Shown one piece after another: positions 7,435-13,594 of a stretch of 14,193 bases of DNA. The DNA is from CAYZEZ01 sp964477295 (GTDB lineage: Bacteria > Bacteroidota > Bacteroidia > Bacteroidales > SM23-62). The position numbers and the translations under genes are program-made. The number at the start of each line of letters is the position of its first letter. The stretch's first letter is position 1. The stretch covers positions 1 to 14,193 of the forward strand of contig CAYZEZ010000113.1 in NCBI GenBank assembly GCA_964477295.1, written 5' to 3'. The notes below the pieces were generated by a model. The model saw nothing but the letters and a program-made list of their open reading frames with translations. It did not search any database and was not told where the DNA came from.

Positions 7435-7938
7435 TTATAATTCCTTCGTGTATTTCATTTGCTCAATCCCGGTTACGCCTGACAGGGCATCGAGCATATC
7501 TGCATTCATTGTGCCTTTGATTGCTACCATAACATTTTCCTCTCCTCCCACAATGATCACCAGGTCGCGGATGCACTCACCTTTTTTCTTTCCCAGGATA
7601 AGTACATCCTGGTCTGCTTCATGGACTGTCAGCATTAGAACATAATCGGAATTAGCTCTGTCTAAATTTATCTCATCAACAAAATTCACACGCTGATTGA
7701 TGGCCTCGTTTTCTACTACCAGCAGTTTAATGGATCTGATCGACTTGAGAAGGACCTTTTCTTCGGGATCCAGGTCACCAACGTTGGCCGCCAGGCGACA
7801 GAGAAAACCGGGAATATACATTGATATTACTTCAGAATCACCCTGATAAGTATAATACAAACGGTTGATGTCGCCCGATTGTGCAAGTGTTACTGCACCC
7901 AATGCAATAACAAAAATGGATAAAATAACTTTTTTCAT
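7435..7938 (-). CDS. DUF4252 family secreted protein
   Basis: This is a 167-residue protein with the features of the Bacteroidota DUF4252 family: an N-terminal signal peptide (MKKVILSIFVIALGAVTLAQ, about 20 residues), a region around residues 60-80 (LLKSIRSIKLLVVENE), and the C-terminal core VLILGKKKGECIRDLVIIVGGEENVMVAIKGTMNADMLDALS (about 112-153), where the family has a conserved LxxIVGGxxxxVLxxIxGxxDxxxLxxL pattern. No lipoprotein cysteine follows the signal peptide. The reading frame extends 29 codons further upstream, but the signal peptide fixes the start at 7938. No Bacteroidota promoter box was found upstream. In other genomes such genes often lie beside ECF sigma factors; here the sigma operon is about 2 kb away. 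The molecular function is unknown. Confidence 0.82.
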   Translation of the reverse strand: MKKVILSIFVIALGAVTLAQSGDINRLYYTYQGDSEVISMYIPGFLCRLAANVGDLDPEEKVLLKSIRSIKLLVVENEAINQRVNFVDEINLDRANSDYVLMLTVHEADQDVLILGKKKGECIRDLVIIVGGEENVMVAIKGTMNADMLDALSGVTGIEQMKYTKEL

Positions 7939-8039
7939 AATCGTAAAAGGTTTTCTGATAATAAGACGAGTTTGGGCGGCTAACGTTACAGGAAATATGA
8001 TTTTTTTAAGGCACAGGATTAGCATTCAGACCTTACAGC

Positions 8040-8088
8040 TAATTAACTCAAGTTGCCAGGTACTGGGTACCAGGTACTGAGTATAGTA
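8040..8088 (+). repeat. Dispersed repeat, copy 2
   Basis: The segment starting taattaactcaagttgcc continues as a run of near-tandem short units (ggtactgg, gtaccagg, gtactgag). It matches copy 1 at 5591 and is the left arm of a loose inverted repeat with 8166-8210. It lies about 100 bases upstream of the DUF4252 start. Confidence 0.6.
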
Positions 8089-8165
8089 TTAATAGTCAAT
8101 AACTTATATTAAAATAGTAATTAAATTCGTATCATTTACTAATTCATATATGACTGTTATTCAGA

Positions 8166-8210
8166 CACCTGGCAACTAGTAACTCATAACCAGCAACTTA
8201 AATTAATTAA
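8166..8210 (-). repeat. Dispersed repeat, copy 3 (inverted)
   Basis: Read on the minus strand this begins ttaattaatttaagttgctgg and later contains tagttgccaggtgt, matching copies 1 and 2. With copy 2 it encloses about 77 bases of very AT-rich sequence (8089-8165), so 8040-8210 may be one composite palindromic element. Confidence 0.55.
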
Positions 8211-8230
8211 TCCATTTGCCATGAAATGTC

Positions 8231-8281
8231 CATGATAATATTTTCATTAATATCACATAAGGACATGAAAATATTGTTATG
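8231..8281. repeat. AT-rich inverted repeat
   Basis: catgataatattttcat (8231-8247) faces atgaaaatattgttatg (8265-8281). The inner 11 bases pair perfectly, two of the outer six positions mismatch, and the loop is 17 bases. An overlapping pair atgtcc / ggacat offers a competing fold. No T-tract follows and no gene starts here, so its role is open. Confidence 0.55.
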
Positions 8282-8398
8282 GTAAGTGCACTATTTGGCA
8301 GAAGACATCCTGGAAGAAGCCTGTGAGTCTACCAGTCTGTGTGGGTGAGGGACTGGTTGATTATTTGAGGATTTGTAAACCCGAGACGAGAAAGCTCT
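8282..8398. other. Gene-free stretch downstream of the DUF3137 gene
   Basis: This stretch has no convincing reading frame. A 7-bp stem accagtc (8331-8337) / gactggt (8351-8357) with a 13-base loop is present. It is downstream of the minus-strand DUF3137 stop but lacks a T-tract on that strand, so it is at best a weak terminator. With the repeats at 8040-8281 this completes the description of the gene-free gap 7939-8398. Confidence 0.4.
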
Positions 8399-9373
8399 TC
8401 AAATCTGTTTGGCCATTTCTTCTACAAGACCTGCAAATAATACAAGGTACCTGAAATTTTGCCAGATATAATCGTAATTATCGGTTTTCCTGAAAAGGGG
8501 TGGCTCAAAAAGGTTTCGCTTCATATACACTCCAACATTTAGCTTGTTTGCTGAGAATGAGACAAATACCTGGCCATTTGTTGTCTTTTTAAAATCGAGG
8601 ACCCATTGCAACAGTCCGGGAGTGATCATTACCTGTGCCTTGTCAGGCTCTTCTGAATAAACGGCATACTCCGCCCGGAATTCCTCATCGCCGAGGTCCA
8701 TTCTTTTACCCATTAACGTATCCTGGATCAGCTTGCCGAGAGCACCCATACGGAGTATTTTACCAAGGTTTGGGAAAATGATTGCATCTGCCTTAAACGC
8801 CTGCTTAAAATCAGCAATGTAGAAGATCCCGGTAAACAATTTGTGAATCGATGATTTCGAGTGCTCATCAGGCATGGTGCGTGTATACACATTCAACCAG
8901 GAAAACCGGAAAGGTATTCCTTTCAGTGTTCCTGTCACCAGGTCTCTCCCCTGGTACCGGGCAATATCACCCTTGAAAATTTTACTCGCCTTAAAATCAT
9001 GCACCTGGATCTTATCGCCCGGGGAATAATCCAGTTCATCACTTATCTGGTTGACCAGTTTTGAGATAATATTTTTCTTATAAAGCCCCCTGAAGCCTTT
9101 GGAAAAGCCCGCCAGCGCAAAACCAAAGATTATCAGCAATACAATCAATGAACCGGCAATCAGGAAGATCAAACCGAAATCGGGTCCTGAGGAATTTGTC
9201 CGTTCAGGCCTGAAAAACAAGGAATAGATTATGATTGCAATGAAAATTAAAAGTTCAATAATTATCAGGATCCTAGCCCTGCTAACAATCCTAAGCCTCT
9301 TAATCTCGAGCCCTTTGAGATCAGGAACCAGGGTTTGTTCGTAATAATTTTTAAAGTCGGATTCGTTTCTCAT
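8399..9373 (-). CDS. DUF3137 family membrane protein
   Basis: This is a 324-residue protein that fits the DUF3137 family. The N-terminal 33 residues are charged and cytoplasmic (SDFKNYYEQTLVPDLKGLEIKR). Two adjacent membrane helices follow at about 34-54 and 67-90, forming a hairpin. A soluble C-terminal domain then spans about 95-324, with family-like segments DFKASKIFKGDIARYQGRDLVTGTLKGIPFRFS, AEYAVYSEEPDKAQVMITPGLLQWVLDFKK and QVFVSFSANKLNVGVYMKRNLFEP. The length is typical. In the related DUF3137 proteins of other bacteria this soluble domain is on the cytoplasmic side and its role is unknown. The gene is divergent from the M23 peptidase gene and appears to be monocistronic, with the best promoter in the window just upstream. 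No catalytic motif is visible. Confidence 0.82.
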   Translation of the reverse strand: MRNESDFKNYYEQTLVPDLKGLEIKRLRIVSRARILIIIELLIFIAIIIYSLFFRPERTNSSGPDFGLIFLIAGSLIVLLIIFGFALAGFSKGFRGLYKKNIISKLVNQISDELDYSPGDKIQVHDFKASKIFKGDIARYQGRDLVTGTLKGIPFRFSWLNVYTRTMPDEHSKSSIHKLFTGIFYIADFKQAFKADAIIFPNLGKILRMGALGKLIQDTLMGKRMDLGDEEFRAEYAVYSEEPDKAQVMITPGLLQWVLDFKKTTNGQVFVSFSANKLNVGVYMKRNLFEPPLFRKTDNYDYIWQNFRYLVLFAGLVEEMAKQI

Positions 9374-9405
9374 TGTTTACAGATCTTGTTTAAATAAAAG
9401 TAAGG

Positions 9406-9436
9406 CAAAAATATATATGCTCAAAGTCCTGACAAA
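9406..9436 (-). promoter_or_regulatory. Full Bacteroidota promoter for the DUF3137 gene
   Basis: On the minus strand, TTTG (9436-9433) is followed after exactly 19 bases by TATTTTTG (9413-9406). That matches both halves and the spacing of the phylum consensus TTTG-N19-TAnnTTTG. The -7 box ends 32 bases before the start codon. Confidence 0.75.
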
Positions 9437-9501
9437 ATATAAATACTGTTCATTTCATTCCTTTGAGATTTTCTGGATAATAAAAATCATGTTCCTTTCA
9501 C

Positions 9502-9509
9502 TATCTTTG
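9502..9509 (+). promoter_or_regulatory. Bacteroidota-type -7 box for the M23-dxr operon
   Basis: TATCTTTG is an exact TAnnTTTG match. Transcription from it should begin a few bases downstream of 9509, which excludes the in-frame TTG at 9511 as start codon and supports the ATG at 9535. The -33 half is not evident. Confidence 0.6.
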
Positions 9510-9534
9510 TTTGAATTTTATTGACAGCAACCAT

Positions 9535-10398
9535 ATGGCAACCAAACAAAACAGGAGTTTTACAAATAAATTACGAGATAAATTCAGGCTGATCATATAC
9601 AATGACCAGACCTTTGAGGAGGTCTGGTATCTTCGTTTATCAAAGCTGAATTATATTGTTCTGATAAGTTCCGTTATACTTTTCTTAATAGCCGGGATTT
9701 TTGCACTGATAGCTTACACAGGTATACGTGAAATGATTCCTGGTTATCCTGATGGCAACATCCGGAGGACCATCATTATGAATTCCCTCAGGCTCGATTC
9801 CCTGGAAAACGAGATCAGGATCAGGGATATGTATCTGGAAAATATCAATGCAATCATATCGGGTGAAGAGCCAAACAATCTTCTTATCACGTCAGATACC
9901 ATGATAGACTTTGGTACCATTGATTTTTCCAAATCCCTGGAAGATTCAATCTTACGGAATCAGATTGAAGAAGAGGAGCAGTACAACCTGGCTGTTGTTG
10001 ATAACCGGCCCAGGGCATCGGGACTGGCCAGTGTTCATTTTTTTGCACCCATTCGTGGCATTGTATCCGGCAAGTTTGATGCTACAAAGAATCATTTCGG
10101 CACAGATATAGTTGCCTCCCCGGATGAAGTGGTAAAGGCTACCCTTGATGGAACAGTTATCATGGCATCCTGGACGGTAGAAACAGGTTATGTGATACAG
10201 GTACAACACAAAGACAACCTTATCTCGGTATATAAGCACAATGCTGAACTGTTAAAGAAAACAGGAAATGTGGTCAAGGCAGGTGATGCTATAGCAATCA
10301 TGGGTAATTCAGGTGAGTTAACCACAGGTCCCCATCTCCATTTTGAAATCTGGTATAATGGCACCCCGGTAAATCCCGAAGATTATATTGTTTTTTGA
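9535..10398 (+). CDS. M23 family metallopeptidase (LytM domain), membrane-anchored
   Basis: This is a 287-residue zinc endopeptidase that should cut peptide cross-links of peptidoglycan from the periplasmic side of the inner membrane. Residues 1-38 are basic and cytoplasmic (NKLRDKFRLIIYNDQTFEEVW). Residues about 39-62 are a membrane anchor, about 70-160 a linker with a predicted helical stretch, and about 168-287 the M23 domain. The active-site set is complete: H187-FGT-D191, H235 (VYKHN) and H267-L-H269 (GPHLHFE), so the enzyme should be active rather than a degenerate LytM activator. The start at 9535 was chosen over an earlier TTG because the promoter box ends at 9509. The dxr gene begins 21 bases after its stop, so the two are probably co-transcribed. 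This membrane-anchored form next to dxr recurs in Bacteroidota. Confidence 0.93.
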   Translation: MATKQNRSFTNKLRDKFRLIIYNDQTFEEVWYLRLSKLNYIVLISSVILFLIAGIFALIAYTGIREMIPGYPDGNIRRTIIMNSLRLDSLENEIRIRDMYLENINAIISGEEPNNLLITSDTMIDFGTIDFSKSLEDSILRNQIEEEEQYNLAVVDNRPRASGLASVHFFAPIRGIVSGKFDATKNHFGTDIVASPDEVVKATLDGTVIMASWTVETGYVIQVQHKDNLISVYKHNAELLKKTGNVVKAGDAIAIMGNSGELTTGPHLHFEIWYNGTPVNPEDYIVF

Positions 10399-10419
10399 TC
10401 TCAACCCGGCAACATTTTA

Positions 10420-11586
10420 ATGGCAAAGAAGCACATAGCTATTTTAGGTTCTACAGGATCGATCGGCACCCAGGCCCTTGAAGTCATTGAGAAAAATCCT
10501 GATTTTTTTGAACTGGAAGTCCTGACAGCCGGGAATAATGATGAACTTCTCATCAAACAGGCCATTCAATATGTTCCCAATCATGTGGTTATTGCCAATG
10601 AGGAGAAGTATGAAATCGTCAGCCAGGCACTATCGGACCATCCCATAAAAGTATATGCGGGAGACGATGCTATTGAACAGGTCGTAGAGATGGATTCGAT
10701 CCAGATGGTACTGACAGCTATGGTAGGTTTCGCAGGGCTAAGACCTACCCTCCGGGCCATTCGTGCTGGTAAAGACATTGCGCTTGCCAATAAAGAAACC
10801 CTGGTTGTGGCAGGTGAACTCATCATGAGACTTGCAGAAGAATACCGGGCAAATATTTATCCGGTCGATTCAGAACATTCAGCTATTTTTCAGTGCCTGG
10901 CAGGCGAAGAGCTCAATCCGCTGGAGAAGGTGATTCTTACAGCTTCAGGCGGTCCCTTTCGGGGAAAAGATAAAGCCTTCCTGAGAAAGGTCACGTGCGA
11001 GGAAGCATTGAAGCATCCTAACTGGTGCATGGGAACGAAAATCACTATTGATTCGGCATCTCTTATGAATAAAGGGCTTGAAGTGATTGAGGCACATTGG
11101 CTGTTCAGGCTGAACCCCGGCCAGATAGAAGTGGTGGTCCACCCCCAATCGATTATTCATTCCATGGTTCAGTTCGAGGATGGATCCATAAAAGCCCAGA
11201 TGGGTATTCCGGACATGAAACTCCCGATTCAGTATGCCTTAGGTTTTCCGAAAAGAATAAAATCGGATTTCCCGCGTTTTAATTTTTCCGATTATCCTAA
11301 TCTTACATTCGAAGCACCTGATTTGAAAAATTTTCGTAATCTTGCACTGGCTTATAGAGCACTCAGGGAAAAAGGTAATTTACCCTGTATCCTGAATGCT
11401 GCCAATGAGGTTTCAGTGGAAGCCTTTCTTGCAAACCGGATTGGTTTTCTTGATATGCCTGAGATCATTGAAAAAACGATGGATTCAGCAAGTTATATCA
11501 GGCATCCCGAATTTGATGATTACATCACATCGGACTACGAAGCAAGAGAGATTGCACTGCGTTTCATTAACATTAAAAGAGCTTGA
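10420..11586 (+). CDS. dxr: 1-deoxy-D-xylulose-5-phosphate reductoisomerase
   Basis: This enzyme converts DXP to 2-C-methyl-D-erythritol 4-phosphate with NADPH and a divalent metal, the committed step of the non-mevalonate isoprenoid pathway, in the cytoplasm. At 388 residues it has the usual length. The NADPH-binding loop is GSTGSIGTQALEVI (residues 10-23), and ALANKETLVVAGE (121-133) is also conserved. The metal ligands are D150 and E152 (PVDSEHSAIFQCL) and E221 (SLMNKGLEVIEAHWLF). The flexible active-site loop is present as HPNWCMGTKITIDSASL (199-215). VVVHPQSIIHSMVQF and LNAANEVSVEAFL are further signatures. The ATG follows the M23 stop by 21 bases, and rseP follows 254 bases later, an order common in this phylum. 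Nothing is unusual in the protein. Confidence 0.98.
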   Translation: MAKKHIAILGSTGSIGTQALEVIEKNPDFFELEVLTAGNNDELLIKQAIQYVPNHVVIANEEKYEIVSQALSDHPIKVYAGDDAIEQVVEMDSIQMVLTAMVGFAGLRPTLRAIRAGKDIALANKETLVVAGELIMRLAEEYRANIYPVDSEHSAIFQCLAGEELNPLEKVILTASGGPFRGKDKAFLRKVTCEEALKHPNWCMGTKITIDSASLMNKGLEVIEAHWLFRLNPGQIEVVVHPQSIIHSMVQFEDGSIKAQMGIPDMKLPIQYALGFPKRIKSDFPRFNFSDYPNLTFEAPDLKNFRNLALAYRALREKGNLPCILNAANEVSVEAFLANRIGFLDMPEIIEKTMDSASYIRHPEFDDYITSDYEAREIALRFINIKRA

Positions 11587-11599
11587 GACGAAGATTGTA

Positions 11600-11810
11600 A
11601 GTTATACGATACCAATTAGTTAAATAAATATTTACAAGTGAAACGAGCATGAACAAATTTAATCAAATACTGCACCAAAGGATATGATTAAATTTTTCAT
11701 GAGAGAACGAGTAGTACCGACCGTATGGAAAATGTCCGGTGGACATTTTCGGGAAGAGCCAGGCGGAGGGGCGGGTTGGTTGCATTCGTTCTTAAATTTT
11801 TAATTAATTT
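11600..11810. other. Structured intergenic element between dxr and rseP
   Basis: The 254-base gap between dxr and rseP is dominated by paired sequences. Hairpin A is catgaacaaatttaatca (11648-11665) with tgattaaatttttcatg (11685-11701): 17 base pairs, one bulge, 19-base loop. Hairpin B is gaaaatgtcc (11728-11737) with ggacattttc (11741-11750): 10 perfect base pairs and a 3-base loop. An outer pair agaacga (11704-11710) / tcgttct (11786-11792) encloses hairpin B and the GC-rich block 11758-11780. The element is unlike its AT-rich flanks and could be a dispersed palindromic repeat or a structured RNA. Boundaries are approximate. Confidence 0.6.
11699..11803 (+). CDS. Possible 34-codon small ORF inside the structured element
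   Basis: An ATG at 11699 opens a 34-codon frame ending TAA at 11801-11803. The product contains KMSGGHFREEPGGGAGWLHS and spans hairpin B. It has no signal peptide or membrane helix, and no Shine-Dalgarno or promoter box was seen. Because the same bases form strong stems, the frame may be a by-product of the palindrome. It is listed because it spans the GC-rich part of the element completely. Confidence 0.15.
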   Translation: MRERVVPTVWKMSGGHFREEPGGGAGWLHSFLNF

Positions 11811-11840
11811 ATTTTCAAATAATTATAAAATTATAAACGC

Positions 11841-13169
11841 GTGAAAGTTTTAATCCAGGCATCCCAGTTATTATTGAGCCTTTCCATACTGGTTTTTTTA
11901 CATGAACTGGGGCACTTTATCTTTGCCAGAATCTTCAAGACACGCGTCGAAAAATTCTATATTTTCTTCAATCCGTGGTTTTCATTATTCAAGAAAAAGG
12001 TCGGGGAAACCGAATATGGTATAGGCTGGTTACCTCTTGGCGGATATGTTAAAATATCAGGCATGATTGATGAATCGATGGATAAGGAACAAATGAAAAA
12101 ACCTCCCCAGCCATGGGAATTCAGATCGAAACCGGCCTGGCAGCGTCTTTTCATTATGATTGGAGGAGTACTGGTAAATTTTCTGCTGGCACTTTTCATC
12201 TATGCGACTTTATTATACATATGGGGAGAAGAGTACCTTCCCACCCAGAATGTAAAGTATGGTATCATGTGTGATACACTGGCGACTGACATGGGACTGC
12301 GAAACGGGGATAAAATCATCTCTCTTGATGGCCGGAAAGAGGAAAGGTTCAATATGATTGTCCACGATATCATTATAAATAAAACCCAGGTAATAAAAGT
12401 GGAAAGAGATGGCAGGTTACTGGATATTCCTGTGCCTGACGAGTACATTGCCCCACTGATCAAAAGTGCCAATTTTATCGATCCAAGGATCCCTTTTGTT
12501 GCAGGGAATTTTCCAAAGGAATCCGGAGCCCGTGATGCTGGCATCAAAAAGGATGACCAGTTGGTCGGTGTGAATGATACAAGCCTGATGTTTTTCGATG
12601 AATACTATGACGTGCTCTCAAAATATAAAAACCAGACTGTTGACGTACATGTAGTCAGGGAAGAGAAAAAACTCACATTTCCTGTTAAGGTTTCGGATGA
12701 AGGGAAAGTCGGTATCTATCCGGTGGGTGAATATTCCCGGTTCTTTGAAATGGAAAAGATCGAATATTCCTTTTTTGAATCCATTCCGGCTGGCATAAGC
12801 AAAGGGATTTCAAACATGGTAAGCTACCTGAAACAGCTTAAACTACTTTTCCGGCCAAAAACAAAAGCATACGAATCACTGGGGGGATTCATAAAGATCG
12901 GCAGTTTCTTCCCCGATGTGTGGGACTGGCAAAGGTTCTGGAATCTCACTGCTTTGCTTTCCATCATCCTTGCCATTATGAATATTCTTCCTATTCCTGC
13001 ACTGGACGGAGGCCATGTCATGTTCCTTTTATATGAGATAGTCTCCGGTCGAAAACCAGGGGATAAATTCCTTGAATACGCACAGATTGCAGGCATGCTC
13101 CTTCTTCTGGCTCTGCTTTTGTATGCCAATGGGAATGATGTAATACAGCTTATTAGAAGATTATTTTAA
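11841..13169 (+). CDS. rseP: RIP metalloprotease RseP (site-2 protease)
   Basis: This is a 442-residue intramembrane zinc protease of family M50 in the inner membrane. In other bacteria it makes the second cut in anti-sigma factors and removes remnant signal peptides. The zinc motif is H21-ELG-H25 in the first membrane helix, and the third ligand is in LDGGH (388-392) near the C-terminus. GIGWLPLGGYVKISGMIDES (61-80) is the strongly conserved loop after helix 1. Two PDZ-like regions lie at about 130-200 and 205-290, and further helices lie at about 103-127, 370-386 and 412-430. The start is GTG at 11841. No in-frame ATG lies near, and MKVLIQASQLLLSLSILVFLHELGH fits the family N-terminus. It could act on the FecR protein encoded upstream, as site-2 proteases do in other systems, but that link is an inference. 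No own promoter box was found, so it may depend on read-through from dxr. Confidence 0.97.
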   Translation: MKVLIQASQLLLSLSILVFLHELGHFIFARIFKTRVEKFYIFFNPWFSLFKKKVGETEYGIGWLPLGGYVKISGMIDESMDKEQMKKPPQPWEFRSKPAWQRLFIMIGGVLVNFLLALFIYATLLYIWGEEYLPTQNVKYGIMCDTLATDMGLRNGDKIISLDGRKEERFNMIVHDIIINKTQVIKVERDGRLLDIPVPDEYIAPLIKSANFIDPRIPFVAGNFPKESGARDAGIKKDDQLVGVNDTSLMFFDEYYDVLSKYKNQTVDVHVVREEKKLTFPVKVSDEGKVGIYPVGEYSRFFEMEKIEYSFFESIPAGISKGISNMVSYLKQLKLLFRPKTKAYESLGGFIKIGSFFPDVWDWQRFWNLTALLSIILAIMNILPIPALDGGHVMFLLYEIVSGRKPGDKFLEYAQIAGMLLLLALLLYANGNDVIQLIRRLF

Positions 13170-13281
13170 TGCCAATATTACCCGTTGGCTGAAGAGGCTG
13201 TAATGAATATTATACTCCGGAGAGTTCAAAGAAGTTTTATTATCCGACGGTTAAAACCGCCAGCAATTGAATAATAATTTG

Positions 13282-13289
13282 TAAATTTG
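13282..13289 (+). promoter_or_regulatory. Bacteroidota-type -7 box for tatA
   Basis: TAAATTTG is an exact TAnnTTTG match whose end lies 26 bases before the tatA ATG at 13316. A -33 TTTG at the proper spacing is missing. A small 5-bp hairpin (cggtt/aaccg, 13248-13259) lies just upstream. Confidence 0.5.
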
Positions 13290-13315
13290 TCCCGCTAAAA
13301 TAAACTTCAAAAACC

Positions 13316-13513
13316 ATGAACTTATTTATTATACTTGGAATGGTCGGGCCCTGGCAGATAGTACTCATAGTGCTTGTGCTGTTATTGCTGTTCGGAGGCA
13401 GAAAAATACCTGAACTCATGAAAGGCCTGGGCCAGGGAATGAAAGAATTTAAAAAAGCCACCAAAGAGGATAAACCGGACGTTGAAAATAATACAGAGAT
13501 AGAAGGCGACTAA
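13316..13513 (+). CDS. tatA: Twin-arginine translocase subunit TatA/E
   Basis: This is a 65-residue inner-membrane protein that forms the oligomeric pore-like part of the twin-arginine export system, which carries folded proteins. A short N-terminus (MNLFIILGMVGPW) leads into a membrane helix at about 12-26 (IVLIVLVLLLLFGG). The conserved hinge FGGRKIPELMKGLGQGMKEFKKA (26-48) forms the amphipathic helix, and a short acidic tail ends the protein. The length suits TatA rather than TatB, which is longer. No tatC or tatB is in the window; unlinked tat genes are usual in this phylum. It is preceded by its own promoter candidate and followed by a hairpin terminator. Confidence 0.93.
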   Translation: MNLFIILGMVGPWQIVLIVLVLLLLFGGRKIPELMKGLGQGMKEFKKATKEDKPDVENNTEIEGD

Positions 13514-13543
13514 CTATCACAACATATTATTTTTCAATAGTTT

Positions 13544-13582
13544 ACCTGTCTTCTGGAAATATTTCTGTTAGGCAGGTTTTTT
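13544..13582 (+). terminator. Rho-independent terminator or attenuator after tatA
   Basis: acctgtc (13544-13550) pairs with ggcaggt (13571-13577) over 7 base pairs including one G-U, followed directly by a run of six T (13577-13582). The 20-base loop contains the palindrome gaaatatttc. It ends only 12 bases before the gatA start codon, and no promoter box lies between, so some read-through into gatA is expected. Confidence 0.6.
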
Positions 13583-13594
13583 ATTTCCTGACCG

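Noticed and set aside
7939..8025. 29-codon upstream extension of the DUF4252 protein
   Set aside because: A standard signal peptide begins at 7938; the extension would place it internally.
8331..8357. 7-bp hairpin as terminator for the DUF3137 gene
   Set aside because: No T-tract follows on the minus strand, and the 13-base loop is large; kept only as a note in the gap description.
9511..9534. N-terminal extension of the M23 protein from TTG 9511
   Set aside because: The promoter box TATCTTTG ends at 9509, so transcription would begin beyond the TTG; the ATG at 9535 fits the family N-terminus.
12200..12547. 115-codon minus-strand frame within rseP
   Set aside because: It is a shadow of the rseP PDZ region with no promoter or homology signal.
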